This document shows positions 16,832-28,539 of a DNA stretch of 64,000 nucleotides, one piece after another (positions within the stretch are counted from its first letter, which is position 1; the number at the start of each line of letters is the position of its first letter). The DNA lies in assembly GCF_038002225.1 (NCBI RefSeq), contig NZ_JBBOCA010000001.1, positions 930,001 through 994,000 of the forward strand. The letters run 5' to 3'. Source of the DNA: Paenibacillus sp. FSL R7-0204 (lineage in GTDB: Bacteria; Bacillota; Bacilli; Paenibacillales; Paenibacillaceae). The notes beneath the pieces were generated by a model that had not been told where the DNA came from, made no database searches, and saw only the letters and a program-made list of their open reading frames with translations. Position numbers and translations under genes: made by a program.

Positions 16832-17884
16832 ATGAAACTTAAAACAGTCAGTGTGCATATTGTTACTTATAACAGCGCAGATGATATAGCGGAATGCTTG
16901 TCAGCTGTGCTCACTCAGGATTATCCGGTCAAAAAGATTGTGGTGGTGGATAATGCGTCCACGGATGGATCGGCGGAGAAGGTTAGGGCGTTCTATCATG
17001 AGCTTACTCAGGGATCAGCACGTATGCGTATCGATTCGTTACACTCCGTAGACGCAGCAGTAATCTCATCACGTACCGCAGCTTCAGCCAACTGTGTAGG
17101 AAGTTTGGAGAGCCCTTCTATCCCTAACCTAGTCCTTCTGGAAAATGAACATAACACCGGCTTCGCCCCCGCACACAATCAGGCGATTGCCGGGACTACG
17201 ACGGATTATGTGCTGGTGTTGAACCCGGACCTTACGCTGGCCCCGGATTATATATCTAAGCTGATCGCAAGGATGGAAGCCGATTCCCGGATCGGGAGTG
17301 CCACAGGCAAGCTGCTGCTGAAGGCGGATCATTCGCTGGTGGACAGTACTGGACTATGGATGAATAAGGCGCGGAGGGCGTTTGACCGTGGAGCGGGAGA
17401 GCCTGCTGACCAGTGGAATGAATCTGACGAAGTATTCGGTGTCTCCGGTGCAGCGGCGATGTACTCGCGGCAGATGATTGAGGATATCAGCGTGGAGGGG
17501 GAGTTTTTCGACGCGGATTTTTTTGCGTATAAGGAAGATGTGGATGTAGCTTGGCGTGCGGAATTGTTCGGCTGGAAGGCCTACTATGATGCGGAAGCGA
17601 TAGGCTACCATGAGCGGGGCTGGAAGACTTCTGGCCGAAGCAGCAAGGCGATGTTCATCAAGCGGATCTCCTACATTAACCGTTACAAAATGATATACAA
17701 GAATGAGCCCTCCCGCACACTTCTACTCACTCTGCTAAATTCTCTGCCTTACGAGATCGCCGCACATGGCTATTCGCTATTGAAGGAGCCTAAGCTGCTG
17801 GGAGCCTGGAGATCCTTTTTCGCACAGAGAGCTGCCTTGAAGCGCAAGCGCCGCTACATCCAGGAGAAGGCTAAACGCCAGTGA
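16832..17884 (+). CDS. Family 2 glycosyltransferase (rhamnosyltransferase-like)
   Basis: This 350-residue cytoplasmic GT2 has the nucleotide-sugar motifs VSVHIVTYNSADDIAECL, IVVVDNASTDGSAE and VLVLNPDLTLAPDY, then GVSGAAAMYSRQMIED and FFAYKEDVDVAWRAELFGWK, the pattern of rhamnosyltransferase-type GT2 enzymes of cell-wall glycans. An unusual ~45-residue insert rich in Ser/Ala (about residues 52-95) separates the DNAS motif from the rest of the Rossmann core. ATG 16832 follows CGAGG at a good distance and starts the conserved domain; an in-frame ATG at 16805 has no clear ribosome site. A dTDP-rhamnose donor is likely from neighbouring rfbBD, but unproven. Confidence 0.8.
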   Translation: MKLKTVSVHIVTYNSADDIAECLSAVLTQDYPVKKIVVVDNASTDGSAEKVRAFYHELTQGSARMRIDSLHSVDAAVISSRTAASANCVGSLESPSIPNLVLLENEHNTGFAPAHNQAIAGTTTDYVLVLNPDLTLAPDYISKLIARMEADSRIGSATGKLLLKADHSLVDSTGLWMNKARRAFDRGAGEPADQWNESDEVFGVSGAAAMYSRQMIEDISVEGEFFDADFFAYKEDVDVAWRAELFGWKAYYDAEAIGYHERGWKTSGRSSKAMFIKRISYINRYKMIYKNEPSRTLLLTLLNSLPYEIAAHGYSLLKEPKLLGAWRSFFAQRAALKRKRRYIQEKAKRQ

Positions 17885-17899
17885 TATTGATAGCCTTGT

Positions 17900-17941
17900 A
17901 AAAACCTCCCTGAACAGGCGCTGCCTATCAGCGGGGTTTTT
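17900..17941 (+). terminator. Rho-independent terminator between GT2 genes
   Basis: AAAAACC at 17900-17906 pairs with GGTTTTT at 17935-17941 around an inner stem that includes CTG/CAG; the U-tract is part of the 3' arm. A TATAAT at 17946-17951 just downstream may be the -10 of the next gene. Confidence 0.65.
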
Positions 17942-17992
17942 GTGTTATAATAATTGTCGATAGATTACTATATTTGTCAGGAGAGTATAGCA

Positions 17993-18946
17993 GTGAATGT
18001 AGATGTTAGTATATTGATTCTAAATTACAACACATGCCGCCTGACGATGGATTGTCTGAGGTCGGTATATGATTCCGAGACAGGATATTCCTATGAAATT
18101 ATTCTAGTAGATAATAACTCCCAGGATAACTCGGTGGAGACGATAAGCAAGGCGTTCCCGGAGGTGCTGTTAATTGCTAATTCGGAGAATGTAGGCTTTG
18201 CCAAGGGGAATAACCAGGGGATGGAGGTCGCTTCCGGGCGTTATGTGCTGCTGCTCAATTCAGATACTGTGATCCGCAAGGATACGCTGGAGACGATGAT
18301 CCGGTTCATGGACAGCCGTCCGGATCTTGGCGCGTCCGGGTGTAAGGTGATTTTGCCGGATGGGTCGCTCGATAAGGCCTGCCGGAGAGGGTTCCCGACC
18401 CCATCTGCATCGTTCTATTATGCTTTTGGCTTCAGTAAGCTGTTCCCGGACCGTCCGAAGTTCAACGGCTATCAGCTCGGTTATCTGGACCCGGATGACG
18501 AATATCCGGTAGATTGTCTGGTTGGAGCGTTCATGCTGCTGCGCCGGGAGACGATTGAGCAGGTGGGCGGTCTGGATGAGTCTTTTTTCATGTACGGAGA
18601 GGATTTGGATTGGTGTTACCGGATCAAGGAAGCCGGCTGGGGGATTTATTATTATCCGCAGACGTCCATCGTACATCTAAAGGGTGGCAGCGCGCGCCGC
18701 AGACCGTTCAAGATTGTGTATGAGTTTCACCGGGCCATGATTTTATTTCATAAGAAGCATTATAGCAGCCGTTACAACAGTATGATAAATGGAGCGGTCT
18801 ATGCGGGAGTCGGCGTTAAGTTCACACTCTCGCTGCTGCGCAATGCATTAATTGCCCCGCGTAAGGTACCTACACCCGCACAGAGTCTGAATGTTCCCGG
18901 GGAAGCCGGTATCCGCAATGAATCGAAGGCTGAGGTGAGATTATGA
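17993..18946 (+). CDS. Family 2 glycosyltransferase
   Basis: This 317-residue GT2 carries VSILILNYNTCRLT, ILVDNNSQDNS, GFAKGNNQGMEV, YVLLLNSDTVI and VGAFMLLRRETIEQVGGLDE with FFMYGEDLDWCYRIK, the rhamnosyltransferase-like GT2 pattern. GTG 17993 has AGGAGAG 7 bp upstream; an in-frame TTG at 17954 has none and would add 13 non-conserved residues. Its stop overlaps the start of the downstream phosphoglycosyltransferase gene (ATGA, 18943-18946), so the two are coupled and probably act successively on the same lipid-linked glycan. Confidence 0.85.
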   Translation: MNVDVSILILNYNTCRLTMDCLRSVYDSETGYSYEIILVDNNSQDNSVETISKAFPEVLLIANSENVGFAKGNNQGMEVASGRYVLLLNSDTVIRKDTLETMIRFMDSRPDLGASGCKVILPDGSLDKACRRGFPTPSASFYYAFGFSKLFPDRPKFNGYQLGYLDPDDEYPVDCLVGAFMLLRRETIEQVGGLDESFFMYGEDLDWCYRIKEAGWGIYYYPQTSIVHLKGGSARRRPFKIVYEFHRAMILFHKKHYSSRYNSMINGAVYAGVGVKFTLSLLRNALIAPRKVPTPAQSLNVPGEAGIRNESKAEVRL

Positions 18947-20343
18947 TTCGCCGGAATCAAAAGTTTTTGACCCAACTATATATGGTAGCCGACTTTATCG
19001 TGATCCAGTTGTCCTTCCTTGCGGCCTGGTGGCTGAAGTTCAAGAGCGGCTTGCTGGAATCCTACCGGACGCTGCCTATAGAATCCTATGGGTACTGGAG
19101 CATCATCTACGGGGCCATAACCGTACTGATCGGTATTATGATATCTCTATATTTGCCCAAGCGGAAGAAGCGGTTCATTGATGAATTCCTGAAGATTTTC
19201 CAGGTGCATGCCATGGGGATCTTTATACTGCTCGGCCTGATGTTCTTCCTGAGGGAGATTGATGTCTCCCGGCAATACCTGGCGATCTATATGGGCTTCA
19301 ATATTCTGTCCATTATGCTATACCGTTATGTGCTGAAGAAGATGCTGAAGTCGCTGCGTGAAAAAGGCTTCAACCGCCAGTTCGTCCTTATTCTTGGTGC
19401 AGGCACATTGGGTAAAAGATTCTATAACAACCTGGAGCAGTATCCGGAGCTGGGCTATGAGGCTATTGGCTTCCTGGATGACTTCCATCAGTGGGATGGC
19501 ATTGAGGAGCAGCGGTATAAGCCGATTCTGGGTACTGTGGATCAGCTGGAGGCGATGCTGGAGATGCTTCCTGTCGATGAGGTGATTCTGGCGCTGCCGC
19601 TGGATGCCCACTCGAAATACCCGGCTATTATTGCTACTTGTGAGAAAGCCGGGATGCGGACGCTGATTATCCCTGACTTCTTCGATTACCTGCCGGCCCG
19701 TCCGTATTTCGATAACTTTGCCGGGATGCCGATGATTAATGTACGCGATATTCCGCTGGATATGGCCGGGAACAAAATGGCAAAGCGTGCGTTTGATATT
19801 GTGTTCGCCTTGTTCGCCATTCTTATGCTGTCTCCGGTGATGCTGATTGTTGCGCTTGGAGTGCGTCTGACCTCTCCCGGACCAGTGATTTTCAAGCAGG
19901 AGCGGGTGGGGCTGAACCGTCGTAATTTCATGATGTACAAGTTCCGTTCCATGAAAATGCAGACGGACGGTGAAGTGGACACAGGCTGGAGCACGAAGGA
20001 AGATCCGCGCCGGACCCGCTTTGGTACGTTTATCCGCCGGACGAGTCTGGATGAGCTGCCGCAATTCTTCAATGTACTGTTCGGGCAGATGAGCGTGGTT
20101 GGTCCGCGGCCGGAGCGCCCTTATTTTGTAGAGCAGTTCCGCGGCGAAATTCCGAAGTATATGGTCAAGCATCATGTGCGGCCGGGGATTACCGGCTGGG
20201 CCCAGAGCAACGGTCTGCGCGGGGATACCTCGATTGAGGACCGGATCAAGCATGATATTTTCTATATCGAGAATTGGTCTCTGCTGTTCGACATCCGGAT
20301 TATTGCCAAGACGATTCGTAACGGCTTCAAGAACGCTTATTGA
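18943..20343 (+). CDS. Undecaprenyl-phosphate sugar-1-phosphate transferase (WbaP/WcaJ type)
   Basis: This initiates polysaccharide synthesis by moving sugar-1-phosphate from a nucleotide sugar onto undecaprenyl phosphate. The 466-residue protein has four or five N-terminal helices, a Rossmann-like CoA_binding_3 region (VLILGAGTLGKRF, ~145-160) and a C-terminal Bac_transf catalytic domain from ~280. That domain includes KRAFDIVFALFAILMLSPVM, KQERVGLNRRNFMMYKFRSM, TSLDELPQFFNVLFGQMS and VGPRPERPYFVEQF. Family-standard length. The start overlaps the GT2 stop. A strong terminator at 20437 closes the unit. Confidence 0.93.
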   Translation: MIRRNQKFLTQLYMVADFIVIQLSFLAAWWLKFKSGLLESYRTLPIESYGYWSIIYGAITVLIGIMISLYLPKRKKRFIDEFLKIFQVHAMGIFILLGLMFFLREIDVSRQYLAIYMGFNILSIMLYRYVLKKMLKSLREKGFNRQFVLILGAGTLGKRFYNNLEQYPELGYEAIGFLDDFHQWDGIEEQRYKPILGTVDQLEAMLEMLPVDEVILALPLDAHSKYPAIIATCEKAGMRTLIIPDFFDYLPARPYFDNFAGMPMINVRDIPLDMAGNKMAKRAFDIVFALFAILMLSPVMLIVALGVRLTSPGPVIFKQERVGLNRRNFMMYKFRSMKMQTDGEVDTGWSTKEDPRRTRFGTFIRRTSLDELPQFFNVLFGQMSVVGPRPERPYFVEQFRGEIPKYMVKHHVRPGITGWAQSNGLRGDTSIEDRIKHDIFYIENWSLLFDIRIIAKTIRNGFKNAY

Positions 20344-20436
20344 GATTCTCAGTTGTGAAGATTGAATTACTTTCTGACTGGAAAAAAGGGTTTATACGGT
20401 GATCATCAGTAATTGATTTGAAACTTCTTAATGACT

Positions 20437-20483
20437 AAAAAATACATTCTCCTCGTATAACTTGAGAAGAATGTATTTTTGTT
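20437..20483. terminator. Bidirectional terminator after wbaP-like gene
   Basis: A 13-bp stem, AAAAATACATTCT against AGAATGTATTTTT (up to 20480), is flanked by A and T runs on both sides. It can terminate the plus-strand glycan operon and the convergent minus-strand secreted-protein gene. Confidence 0.85.
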
Positions 20484-20537
20484 GTTTAAATTTTTGTTCA
20501 GTTTTGAAGTTTGAAGTGGCAATTTCTTTGATATACA

Positions 20538-21113
20538 TCATTGAGCATTTAAAAATCCATTACCAGCCATATTTAGGCCTCCGTTTTCTACAATTTCATT
20601 TGAAATAATTAGTTTATAATAACCTTCGGGGACGTTATTCCAATAAATTGTATTATTAGAACCGACATAGCTACCGACAACTTTTATAACGTTAGTTTTA
20701 TAGTCACTACTAGTACTCTTAAGATAATAGTAGACTCTGACACTACCTGTACCTCCAGGAGTATGCTGAGTGTGTGTTAAGTAAACAGTTGGTGTACTTG
20801 ATGATACATAAAGTGTACCATCAGTTTGAATCCATCCTCCTACAGATAAAGTTTTAATAGTATAGGATAGACCCGCAGCCAGAGGTGAAATGCCCCCATC
20901 TAGAGACCTTGTGAAATTTGTGCTATTCCAGGTAATAGAATTATCGATTGAACTTTGCATTTCTGGAGTTACGGTTTTTATTTCAGAGACATTACTGGCG
21001 TCATTCAAATTGCTTGTAGCAGAGGATACATCAGCAGCATACGATTCTGCTGAAATAGGTGCAGTTGCTAGAAAAATTAATGAAGCAACTAATAACGTTT
21101 TTACCATTTTCAT
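20538..21113 (-). CDS. Secreted protein of unknown function
   Basis: A 191-residue protein with a clear signal peptide (MKMVKTLLVASLIFLATAP, cleavage probably near SAESYA, residues 22-26). The mature part is Ser/Thr/Tyr-rich with alternating hydrophobic residues, suggesting a small extracellular beta-sandwich; no cysteine, catalytic motif or anchor is visible. I do not recognise the family. The ribosome site AGGAGGA lies 7 bp before the ATG, so it is a real gene. It is AT-rich compared with wbaP and pcrB on either side and is transcribed against them, which suggests recent acquisition. Confidence 0.75.
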   Translation of the reverse strand: MKMVKTLLVASLIFLATAPISAESYAADVSSATSNLNDASNVSEIKTVTPEMQSSIDNSITWNSTNFTRSLDGGISPLAAGLSYTIKTLSVGGWIQTDGTLYVSSSTPTVYLTHTQHTPGGTGSVRVYYYLKSTSSDYKTNVIKVVGSYVGSNNTIYWNNVPEGYYKLIISNEIVENGGLNMAGNGFLNAQ

Positions 21114-21282
21114 AGATCTGTCCTCCTAGTATTTTAGATAATAAGGAAAAATATTAAATAACTTCAAATACTGAACATGTATTATTTAACCATTATGATA
21201 TTTATCAAACTTTTTCTAATTAATTGATATAATCCGAAATATTACAAGTGCATAAAATGTTCGCATTTTGTTCTCTTTTAAA

Positions 21283-21312
21283 TTGACACCCCCCTTCGTG
21301 CTGACTTAGACT
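21283..21312 (+). promoter_or_regulatory. Probable SigA promoter of pcrB-pcrA-ligA
   Basis: TTGACA (21283-21288) is a perfect -35. TTAGAC or TAGACT (21306-21312) at 17-18 bp spacing is a weak -10. It lies about 70 bp before pcrB. Confidence 0.5.
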
Positions 21313-21380
21313 AGAGATACGGATTGTGCGTACGCAGGAGTGTGTATATTCACTTAGATGAACAATGAGGATGGACAAAG

Positions 21381-22097
21381 ATGAACGAGATGCGGCAAAT
21401 GATCAGACCGTGGCGGCATGTCTTCAAGCTGGACCCGGACCGTGTGCTTGGTGACAAGGAGCTGGCCGCTGTCTGCCAGTCGGGAACCGATGCGATTCTC
21501 GTCGGCGGCTCTACCGGCGTGACTTATGAGAATACGGTGAGTCTGCTTGCGAGAATCCGGCAGTTTAACCTGCCTTGCGCGCTGGAGATCTCGGATCTGG
21601 AGGCCGCTGTGCCCGGTTTTGACCTGTATATGATTCCCATGGTGCTCAACACTGACGATACTTCATGGATTCTCGGCCATCACCGCCGGGCGATTGAACG
21701 CTTCGGCAGTCTGATCCCATGGGAATTGCTGCTGACAGAGGGCTATATTGTGCTGAATAGCGATTCCTCGGTAGCACGCCTGACCGGTGCGGACTGCTCG
21801 CTGGATGCGGCTGGTGCGGGAGCCTATGCGCAGATTGCAGACAAGCTGATGAACCTCCCGGTGGTCTATCTTGAATATAGCGGACGCTACGGAGATCTGG
21901 AGATTGTGCGCGAGGTCAGGGAAGTGGTTGAGCACAGCCAGCTTTTCTATGGAGGCGGAATTACAGGTGCAGAGGAAGCCATGCATGTAGCCGCGCTATG
22001 TGATACAGTAGTGGTCGGCAATATTATTTATAGTAATATGGAACAAGCGCTGTTGACGGTCCAGGCTGTGCGGGATACCCCGCAGATGGACTGGTAG
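21381..22097 (+). CDS. pcrB: Heptaprenylglyceryl phosphate synthase
   Basis: PcrB is a TIM-barrel prenyltransferase that joins heptaprenyl diphosphate to glycerol-1-phosphate. The 238-residue sequence shows WRHVFKLDPDR at the start, DAILVGGSTGVTYEN, LEISDLEAAVPGFDLYMIPMVLN, GYIVLNSDSSVA, VVYLEYSGRYGD and the phosphate-binding LFYGGGITGAEEA with DTVVVGNIIY. Length fits. It directly precedes pcrA as in Bacillus. ATG 21390 is an alternative start three codons later. Confidence 0.95.
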   Translation: MNEMRQMIRPWRHVFKLDPDRVLGDKELAAVCQSGTDAILVGGSTGVTYENTVSLLARIRQFNLPCALEISDLEAAVPGFDLYMIPMVLNTDDTSWILGHHRRAIERFGSLIPWELLLTEGYIVLNSDSSVARLTGADCSLDAAGAGAYAQIADKLMNLPVVYLEYSGRYGDLEIVREVREVVEHSQLFYGGGITGAEEAMHVAALCDTVVVGNIIYSNMEQALLTVQAVRDTPQMDW

Positions 22098-22146
22098 AGT
22101 TTATAGATCTTGATATAGCTTTTATTCAGAAAGGAGCATGTAACAC

Positions 22147-24516
22147 ATGCAACTTGTTAACATACAAGACGCCGTAAGCCGTCTGAATCCCCCGCAGCGT
22201 CAGGCTGTAGAAGCAACTGAAGGCCCCCTGCTAATTATGGCTGGCGCAGGCAGCGGCAAGACCCGCGTGCTGACCCACCGGATTGCCTGGCTGATCGCGA
22301 ACCGCAAGGCGCCGCCTTGGGCGATTCTGGCGATTACGTTTACGAATAAGGCCGCCCGGGAGATGCAGGATCGTGTCTCCAAGCTGGTAGGGCCGGAGGG
22401 CCGGGATATTTGGGTATCCACTTTTCACTCGATGTGTGTGCGGATTCTGCGGAAGGATATTGATCAGATCGGCTTCACCTCGAATTTCTCCATTCTGGAT
22501 TCGACAGACCAGCTGTCCGTCATCCGTAATTGTATGAAGGACCTGGATATCGATACCAAGAAGTTCGAGCCGAAGGCCATCCAGGCCGTCATCAGCACGA
22601 ACAAGAATGAACTGATTACACCGGCGCAGTATGAGCAGAAGGCCGGCGATTATTTTGAAGGCTTAGTTGCTAAAGTGTACACCAAATACCAGCACCGGCT
22701 GAGAAGCAACAACTCCCTGGATTTCGATGACCTGATTATGAAGACGATCGAGCTGTTCAAGGAGAAGCCGGATGTACTGGATTTCTATCAGAAGAAGTTC
22801 AAGTATATTCATGTCGATGAGTATCAGGATACGAACCGGGCGCAGTACATGCTCTGCCGGATGCTGGCTGAAGGCCACCACCGGATCTGCGTGGTTGGGG
22901 ACAGTGACCAGTCCATCTACCGCTGGCGCGGGGCGGATATCTCGAACATCCTGAACTTCGAAGAGGATTACCCCGAAGCCCAGACGATTCTGCTGGAGCA
23001 GAATTACCGTTCCACCTCGAACATTCTGAATGCCGCCAACGGCGTGATTGCCCTCAATACGGGCCGCAAGCCGAAGAAGCTGTGGACCGACTCCGATGAA
23101 GGCGCGAAGATTAAGGTATTCCGCGGCGACACTGAGCATGACGAAGGATATTTCGTCACCGGGGAGATCAGCAAAAATGTGAAGCAGGGACAGGCTTACC
23201 AGAACCATGCGATTCTGTACCGTACGAATGCCCAGTCCCGTGTAATAGAAGAAATTCTGATCAAATCGGATATTCCCTACCAGATCGTCGGGGGGATCAA
23301 GTTCTACGACCGTAAAGAAATCAAGGATCTGCTGGCGTATCTCCGCCTGCTGTCCAATCCTGATGATGATATCAGTCTGACGCGGATTATCAATGTTCCT
23401 AAGCGGGGACTTGGAGATACAACCGTTGGTAAGCTGGCGGCAGCGGCTGCTGCCCAGGGCGTCTCGATTTTCCGGGCGCTGCAGACGGTGGATGATCTCG
23501 GGTTCGCCGGACGGACCCGCAACACGCTGGTGGAATTCTACGATATGATCGAAGCGTTGCACCGGATGGTGGAATTCCTCTCGGTGACAGAGCTGACTGA
23601 GAAGATTCTAGAGCTGTCGCAGTACCGCCTTGAACTGCAGAATGAGAATACACTGGAGTCCCGTTCACGCCTGGAGAACATTGACGAGTTCTTGTCTGTT
23701 ACGATGGAATTCGAGAAGAACAATGAAGACAAGTCGCTGGTCTCCTTCTTGACCGATCTGGCACTGATTGCGGACATCGACAGCGTGAATGATGATGAGG
23801 AACGCAGTGATGCGGTGGTGCTGATGACGATGCACAGCGCGAAGGGGCTGGAGTTCCCGACCGTCTTCATCATCGGAATGGAGGAAGGGGTATTCCCGCA
23901 CAGCCGTGCCTTCCAGGACAATGATGAACTGGAAGAAGAACGCCGGCTGGCGTATGTGGGCATTACCCGTGCGGAGAAGCAGCTGTTCCTCAGCTGCGCA
24001 CGGATGCGCACGTTGTTCGGGCGGACGAACGCGAATGCGCCGTCCCGCTTCCTGGAGGAGATTCCGGAGGAGCTGAAGGAAGATACCGTCCGTGAAACGG
24101 ACCGCTTCCGGCGCGGAGGCGCAGAGGCAGGCGGTGCCTATGGCGGCCGGGGCTTCAGCGGAAGCGGAGGCAGCCGGGGGAACTTCGGCAGCCGCACCGC
24201 TGCTGCCGGGAACGCGCCGGGAGGCGGCGGGTCCGCCAGCTTCGGCAGCGGCAGCTCGGCAAGCGCGGTGCCTGGCGCGGGCCGTGTTGTGGTAACGACC
24301 GGAGGCGCGCAGCGCACGACGGGCGGAGCCGGGGCGGCTGCGGAGGCCGGAGGCTTCAAGGCGGGCGACAAGGTCTCGCACGGCAAATGGGGCATCGGCA
24401 CCATTGTAGCCGTGAAGGGCAGCGGTAACGATACGGAACTGCAGATTGCCTTCCCGGCACCGGTAGGCGTCAAGCGGCTGCTGGCCGGCTTTGCGCCGAT
24501 CACCAAAGTTGAATAA
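22147..24516 (+). CDS. pcrA: ATP-dependent DNA helicase PcrA
   Basis: This UvrD/Rep-family 3'-5' helicase acts in repair, replication of rolling-circle elements and RNA polymerase interaction. Visible motifs are Q (LNPPQRQA), Walker A GAGSGKT (33-39), [12 protein letters not shown], Walker [33 protein letters not shown] and [12 protein letters not shown] near residue 560. Length is 789 residues against ~740 in Bacillus. The excess is a Gly/Ala/Ser-rich linker (about 655-735) encoded by very GC-rich DNA (24,110-24,350). It joins the helicase core to a C-terminal Tudor-like domain ([20 protein letters not shown]). AAAGGAG precedes the ATG. Confidence 0.97.
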   Translation: MQLVNIQDAVSRLNPPQRQAVEATEGPLLIMAGAGSGKTRVLTHRIAWLIANRKAPPWAILAITFTNKAAREMQDRVSKLVGPEGRDIWVSTFHSMCVRILRKDIDQIGFTSNFSILDSTDQLSVIRNCMKDLDIDTKKFEPKAIQAVISTNKNELITPAQYEQKAGDYFEGLVAKVYTKYQHRLRSNNSLDFDDLIMKTIELFKEKPDVLDFYQKKFKYIHVDEYQDTNRAQYMLCRMLAEGHHRICVVGDSDQSIYRWRGADISNILNFEEDYPEAQTILLEQNYRSTSNILNAANGVIALNTGRKPKKLWTDSDEGAKIKVFRGDTEHDEGYFVTGEISKNVKQGQAYQNHAILYRTNAQSRVIEEILIKSDIPYQIVGGIKFYDRKEIKDLLAYLRLLSNPDDDISLTRIINVPKRGLGDTTVGKLAAAAAAQGVSIFRALQTVDDLGFAGRTRNTLVEFYDMIEALHRMVEFLSVTELTEKILELSQYRLELQNENTLESRSRLENIDEFLSVTMEFEKNNEDKSLVSFLTDLALIADIDSVNDDEERSDAVVLMTMHSAKGLEFPTVFIIGMEEGVFPHSRAFQDNDELEEERRLAYVGITRAEKQLFLSCARMRTLFGRTNANAPSRFLEEIPEELKEDTVRETDRFRRGGAEAGGAYGGRGFSGSGGSRGNFGSRTAAAGNAPGGGGSASFGSGSSASAVPGAGRVVVTTGGAQRTTGGAGAAAEAGGFKAGDKVSHGKWGIGTIVAVKGSGNDTELQIAFPAPVGVKRLLAGFAPITKVE

Positions 24517-24533
24517 ATCAAGCTTGCGATTAA

Positions 24534-26606
<2,073 letters not shown>

Positions 26607-26642
26607 GGCGGGAACGATCAACTGATTGAATAGCCCATCCTG

Positions 26643-26690
26643 AGTCCTGTACTTGCTTTGCCTGACGGCAGAGGGGTACAGGGCTTTTTT
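26643..26690 (+). terminator. Rho-independent terminator after ligA
   Basis: AGTCCTGTAC (26643-26652) pairs with GTACAGGGCT (26676-26685) with an inner TGCC/GGCA pairing, then T6. Confidence 0.85.
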
Positions 26691-26805
26691 ATGTACGTAT
26701 GAGCATTTGATAATTTAATACAACTCCATACTTATTTTGACAGTTAGTTAATCTTTCCAAGGTAAGCTTGGGATTAGAACCGTCACAATGAGGAAGGGGT
26801 ATATG

Positions 26806-28527
26806 ATGAACAAGTTAATGAGGGGCATGATTGTTGGAGGATTGGCGGCAGCCGTAGTATCAGGAGCAACCCTTGCAGGTGCGGCCAAGAGCCCGGCTAA
26901 TTCCGGGGGCGCTGCCAAGGCCCAGTCTAAGAATCTTATCGTTCTGATCGGCGACGGTATGGGCCCGGCCCAAGTGTCTGCGGCAAGATATTTTCAGCAA
27001 TATACCAAGGGTGTCAAGCACCTGAACCTCGATCCATACTACGTGGGACAAGCTACTACATATGCAGACCGGGGAGAGGACAGCGGTAAAATCGTATCCG
27101 GGATCGTCACCGACTCCGCCTCAGCCGGTACTGCATTTGCTACAGGCCATAAAACCTATAACGCGGGCATCAGCGTCTCTAATGAGGATGTCTCGAGGCC
27201 CTTTGCTTCTATTATCGAAGCTGCCGAGAGCGCGGGCAAGGCCACTGGTCTTGTGACTACTGCCCGTATCACCCATGCCACACCAGCCGTATACGCATCC
27301 CATGTCCGTAACCGTGACAATGAATCAGCGATTGCCTCACAGTACCTGGAGAGCGGTGTAGATGTGCTCATGGGCGGCGGGAAGCAGTTCTTCCTGACCA
27401 AGGATGAGAAGGGCAAGCGTTCGGATAAGAACCTGCTGCCTGACTTCGAAGCCAAAGGGTACACGGTCGTTGAGAATACCACAGCCTTAAATGCACTTAC
27501 TTCCAAGAATACCAAGGTCTTAGGCTTGTTCGGTAATTCCCATGTGGCTTACACTCCAGACCGCACTCCTGAAATTCCGAGCCTGGCGGCGATGACCTCC
27601 AAGGCACTGAATATTCTGTCCACCGATAAAGACGGCTTCGTTATGATGATTGAAGGCGGGCGTATTGACCATGCCGGTCATGCCAACGATCTGCCGACCC
27701 TCGTGCAGGAAGCGCTCGACTTCGATGCAGCCTTCAAGACAGCCGTTGAATTTGCGAAGAAAAACGGCAACACCTCCGTGGTGGTTACGGCTGACCATGA
27801 GACAGGCGGCCTCTCACTCTCGCGTGACAATATCTATGAGATCAACATCGATCTGTGGAATAAGCAGAAGCATTCCTCCGAGAGTCTGGCAGCCGATCTT
27901 GAAGCCGCGCAGACACCGGAAGAGATCCGCAAGATCGTAACGGCCAACACCTGGATTACAGATCTGACGGATGAGGAAGTTACCCAGATTATGAATGGCG
28001 ACGGTTCTTCCTACAAACGCGAAGGCGCATATAATGCAGTGATTTCCAAGCGCCTGCTGGTCGGCTGGTCGGGTCACGGCCACTCTGCGGTGGATGTGGG
28101 GGTGTGGGCGTATGGCCCGATTGCTGACAAGGTGAAGGGGCAGATCGACAACACGCAGATCGCCACTGTGGGAGCAGGAATCCTGGGACTTGATCTGAAC
28201 AAGCGTTCCGCAGAGCTGCAGTCGAAGTATCTCTATCCGAAATTCAAAATCAGCCGCGACAATGAGGTGCTCTACCCGGCACAGGCTCTGGTGAAGGCGC
28301 TTGGAGGAAACTATACAGGGAATACTTCTGCCGCCAAGCTCACTATCGGAAAGAATACGATCGAGGTCGATCTGACCGGTAAAACAGCGAAGCTGAACAA
28401 CAAAGCGGCCGCATACACGGTGGATGTGGATAACAATGTACTCTACCTTCCGCTTAGTGCCTTCAACCAGTTGAAGGGCACGACCTTAACCTGGGATGCG
28501 CTGTCCGAACGCATTGTGCTCAGATAG
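26806..28527 (+). CDS. Secreted alkaline phosphatase with C-terminal stalk domain
   Basis: This zinc/magnesium phosphomonoesterase is exported by an N-terminal signal peptide (MNKLMRGMIVGGLAAAVVSG, hydrophobic core to ~residue 27). Motifs: metal Asp50 in LIVLIGDGMG, nucleophile Ser104 in TDSASAGTAFATGHKT, HVRNRDNESA, IEGGRIDHAGHANDLP and VTADHETGG. Residues ~480-573 form an extra domain (YPAQALVKALGG to LSERIVLR) like the copper-amine-oxidase-N stalk common on Paenibacillus surface proteins, probably for wall contact or dimerisation. ATG 26806 is 6 bp after AAGGGG; ATG 26788 has no site. It is 12 bp before an ABC transporter gene. No clear PhoP box was seen upstream. Confidence 0.92.
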   Translation: MNKLMRGMIVGGLAAAVVSGATLAGAAKSPANSGGAAKAQSKNLIVLIGDGMGPAQVSAARYFQQYTKGVKHLNLDPYYVGQATTYADRGEDSGKIVSGIVTDSASAGTAFATGHKTYNAGISVSNEDVSRPFASIIEAAESAGKATGLVTTARITHATPAVYASHVRNRDNESAIASQYLESGVDVLMGGGKQFFLTKDEKGKRSDKNLLPDFEAKGYTVVENTTALNALTSKNTKVLGLFGNSHVAYTPDRTPEIPSLAAMTSKALNILSTDKDGFVMMIEGGRIDHAGHANDLPTLVQEALDFDAAFKTAVEFAKKNGNTSVVVTADHETGGLSLSRDNIYEINIDLWNKQKHSSESLAADLEAAQTPEEIRKIVTANTWITDLTDEEVTQIMNGDGSSYKREGAYNAVISKRLLVGWSGHGHSAVDVGVWAYGPIADKVKGQIDNTQIATVGAGILGLDLNKRSAELQSKYLYPKFKISRDNEVLYPAQALVKALGGNYTGNTSAAKLTIGKNTIEVDLTGKTAKLNNKAAAYTVDVDNNVLYLPLSAFNQLKGTTLTWDALSERIVLR

Positions 28528-28539
28528 GAGTGGCTTGTA

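Noticed and set aside
19318..20253. 311-codon minus-strand frame inside the wbaP-like gene
   Set aside because: Antisense to an intact catalytic domain; composition is that of a shadow frame.
26691..26805. PhoP (Pho regulon) box before the alkaline phosphatase
   Set aside because: Only one TTGACA-like element was found (26737); no tandem TT(A/T)ACA repeats with 5-bp spacing.
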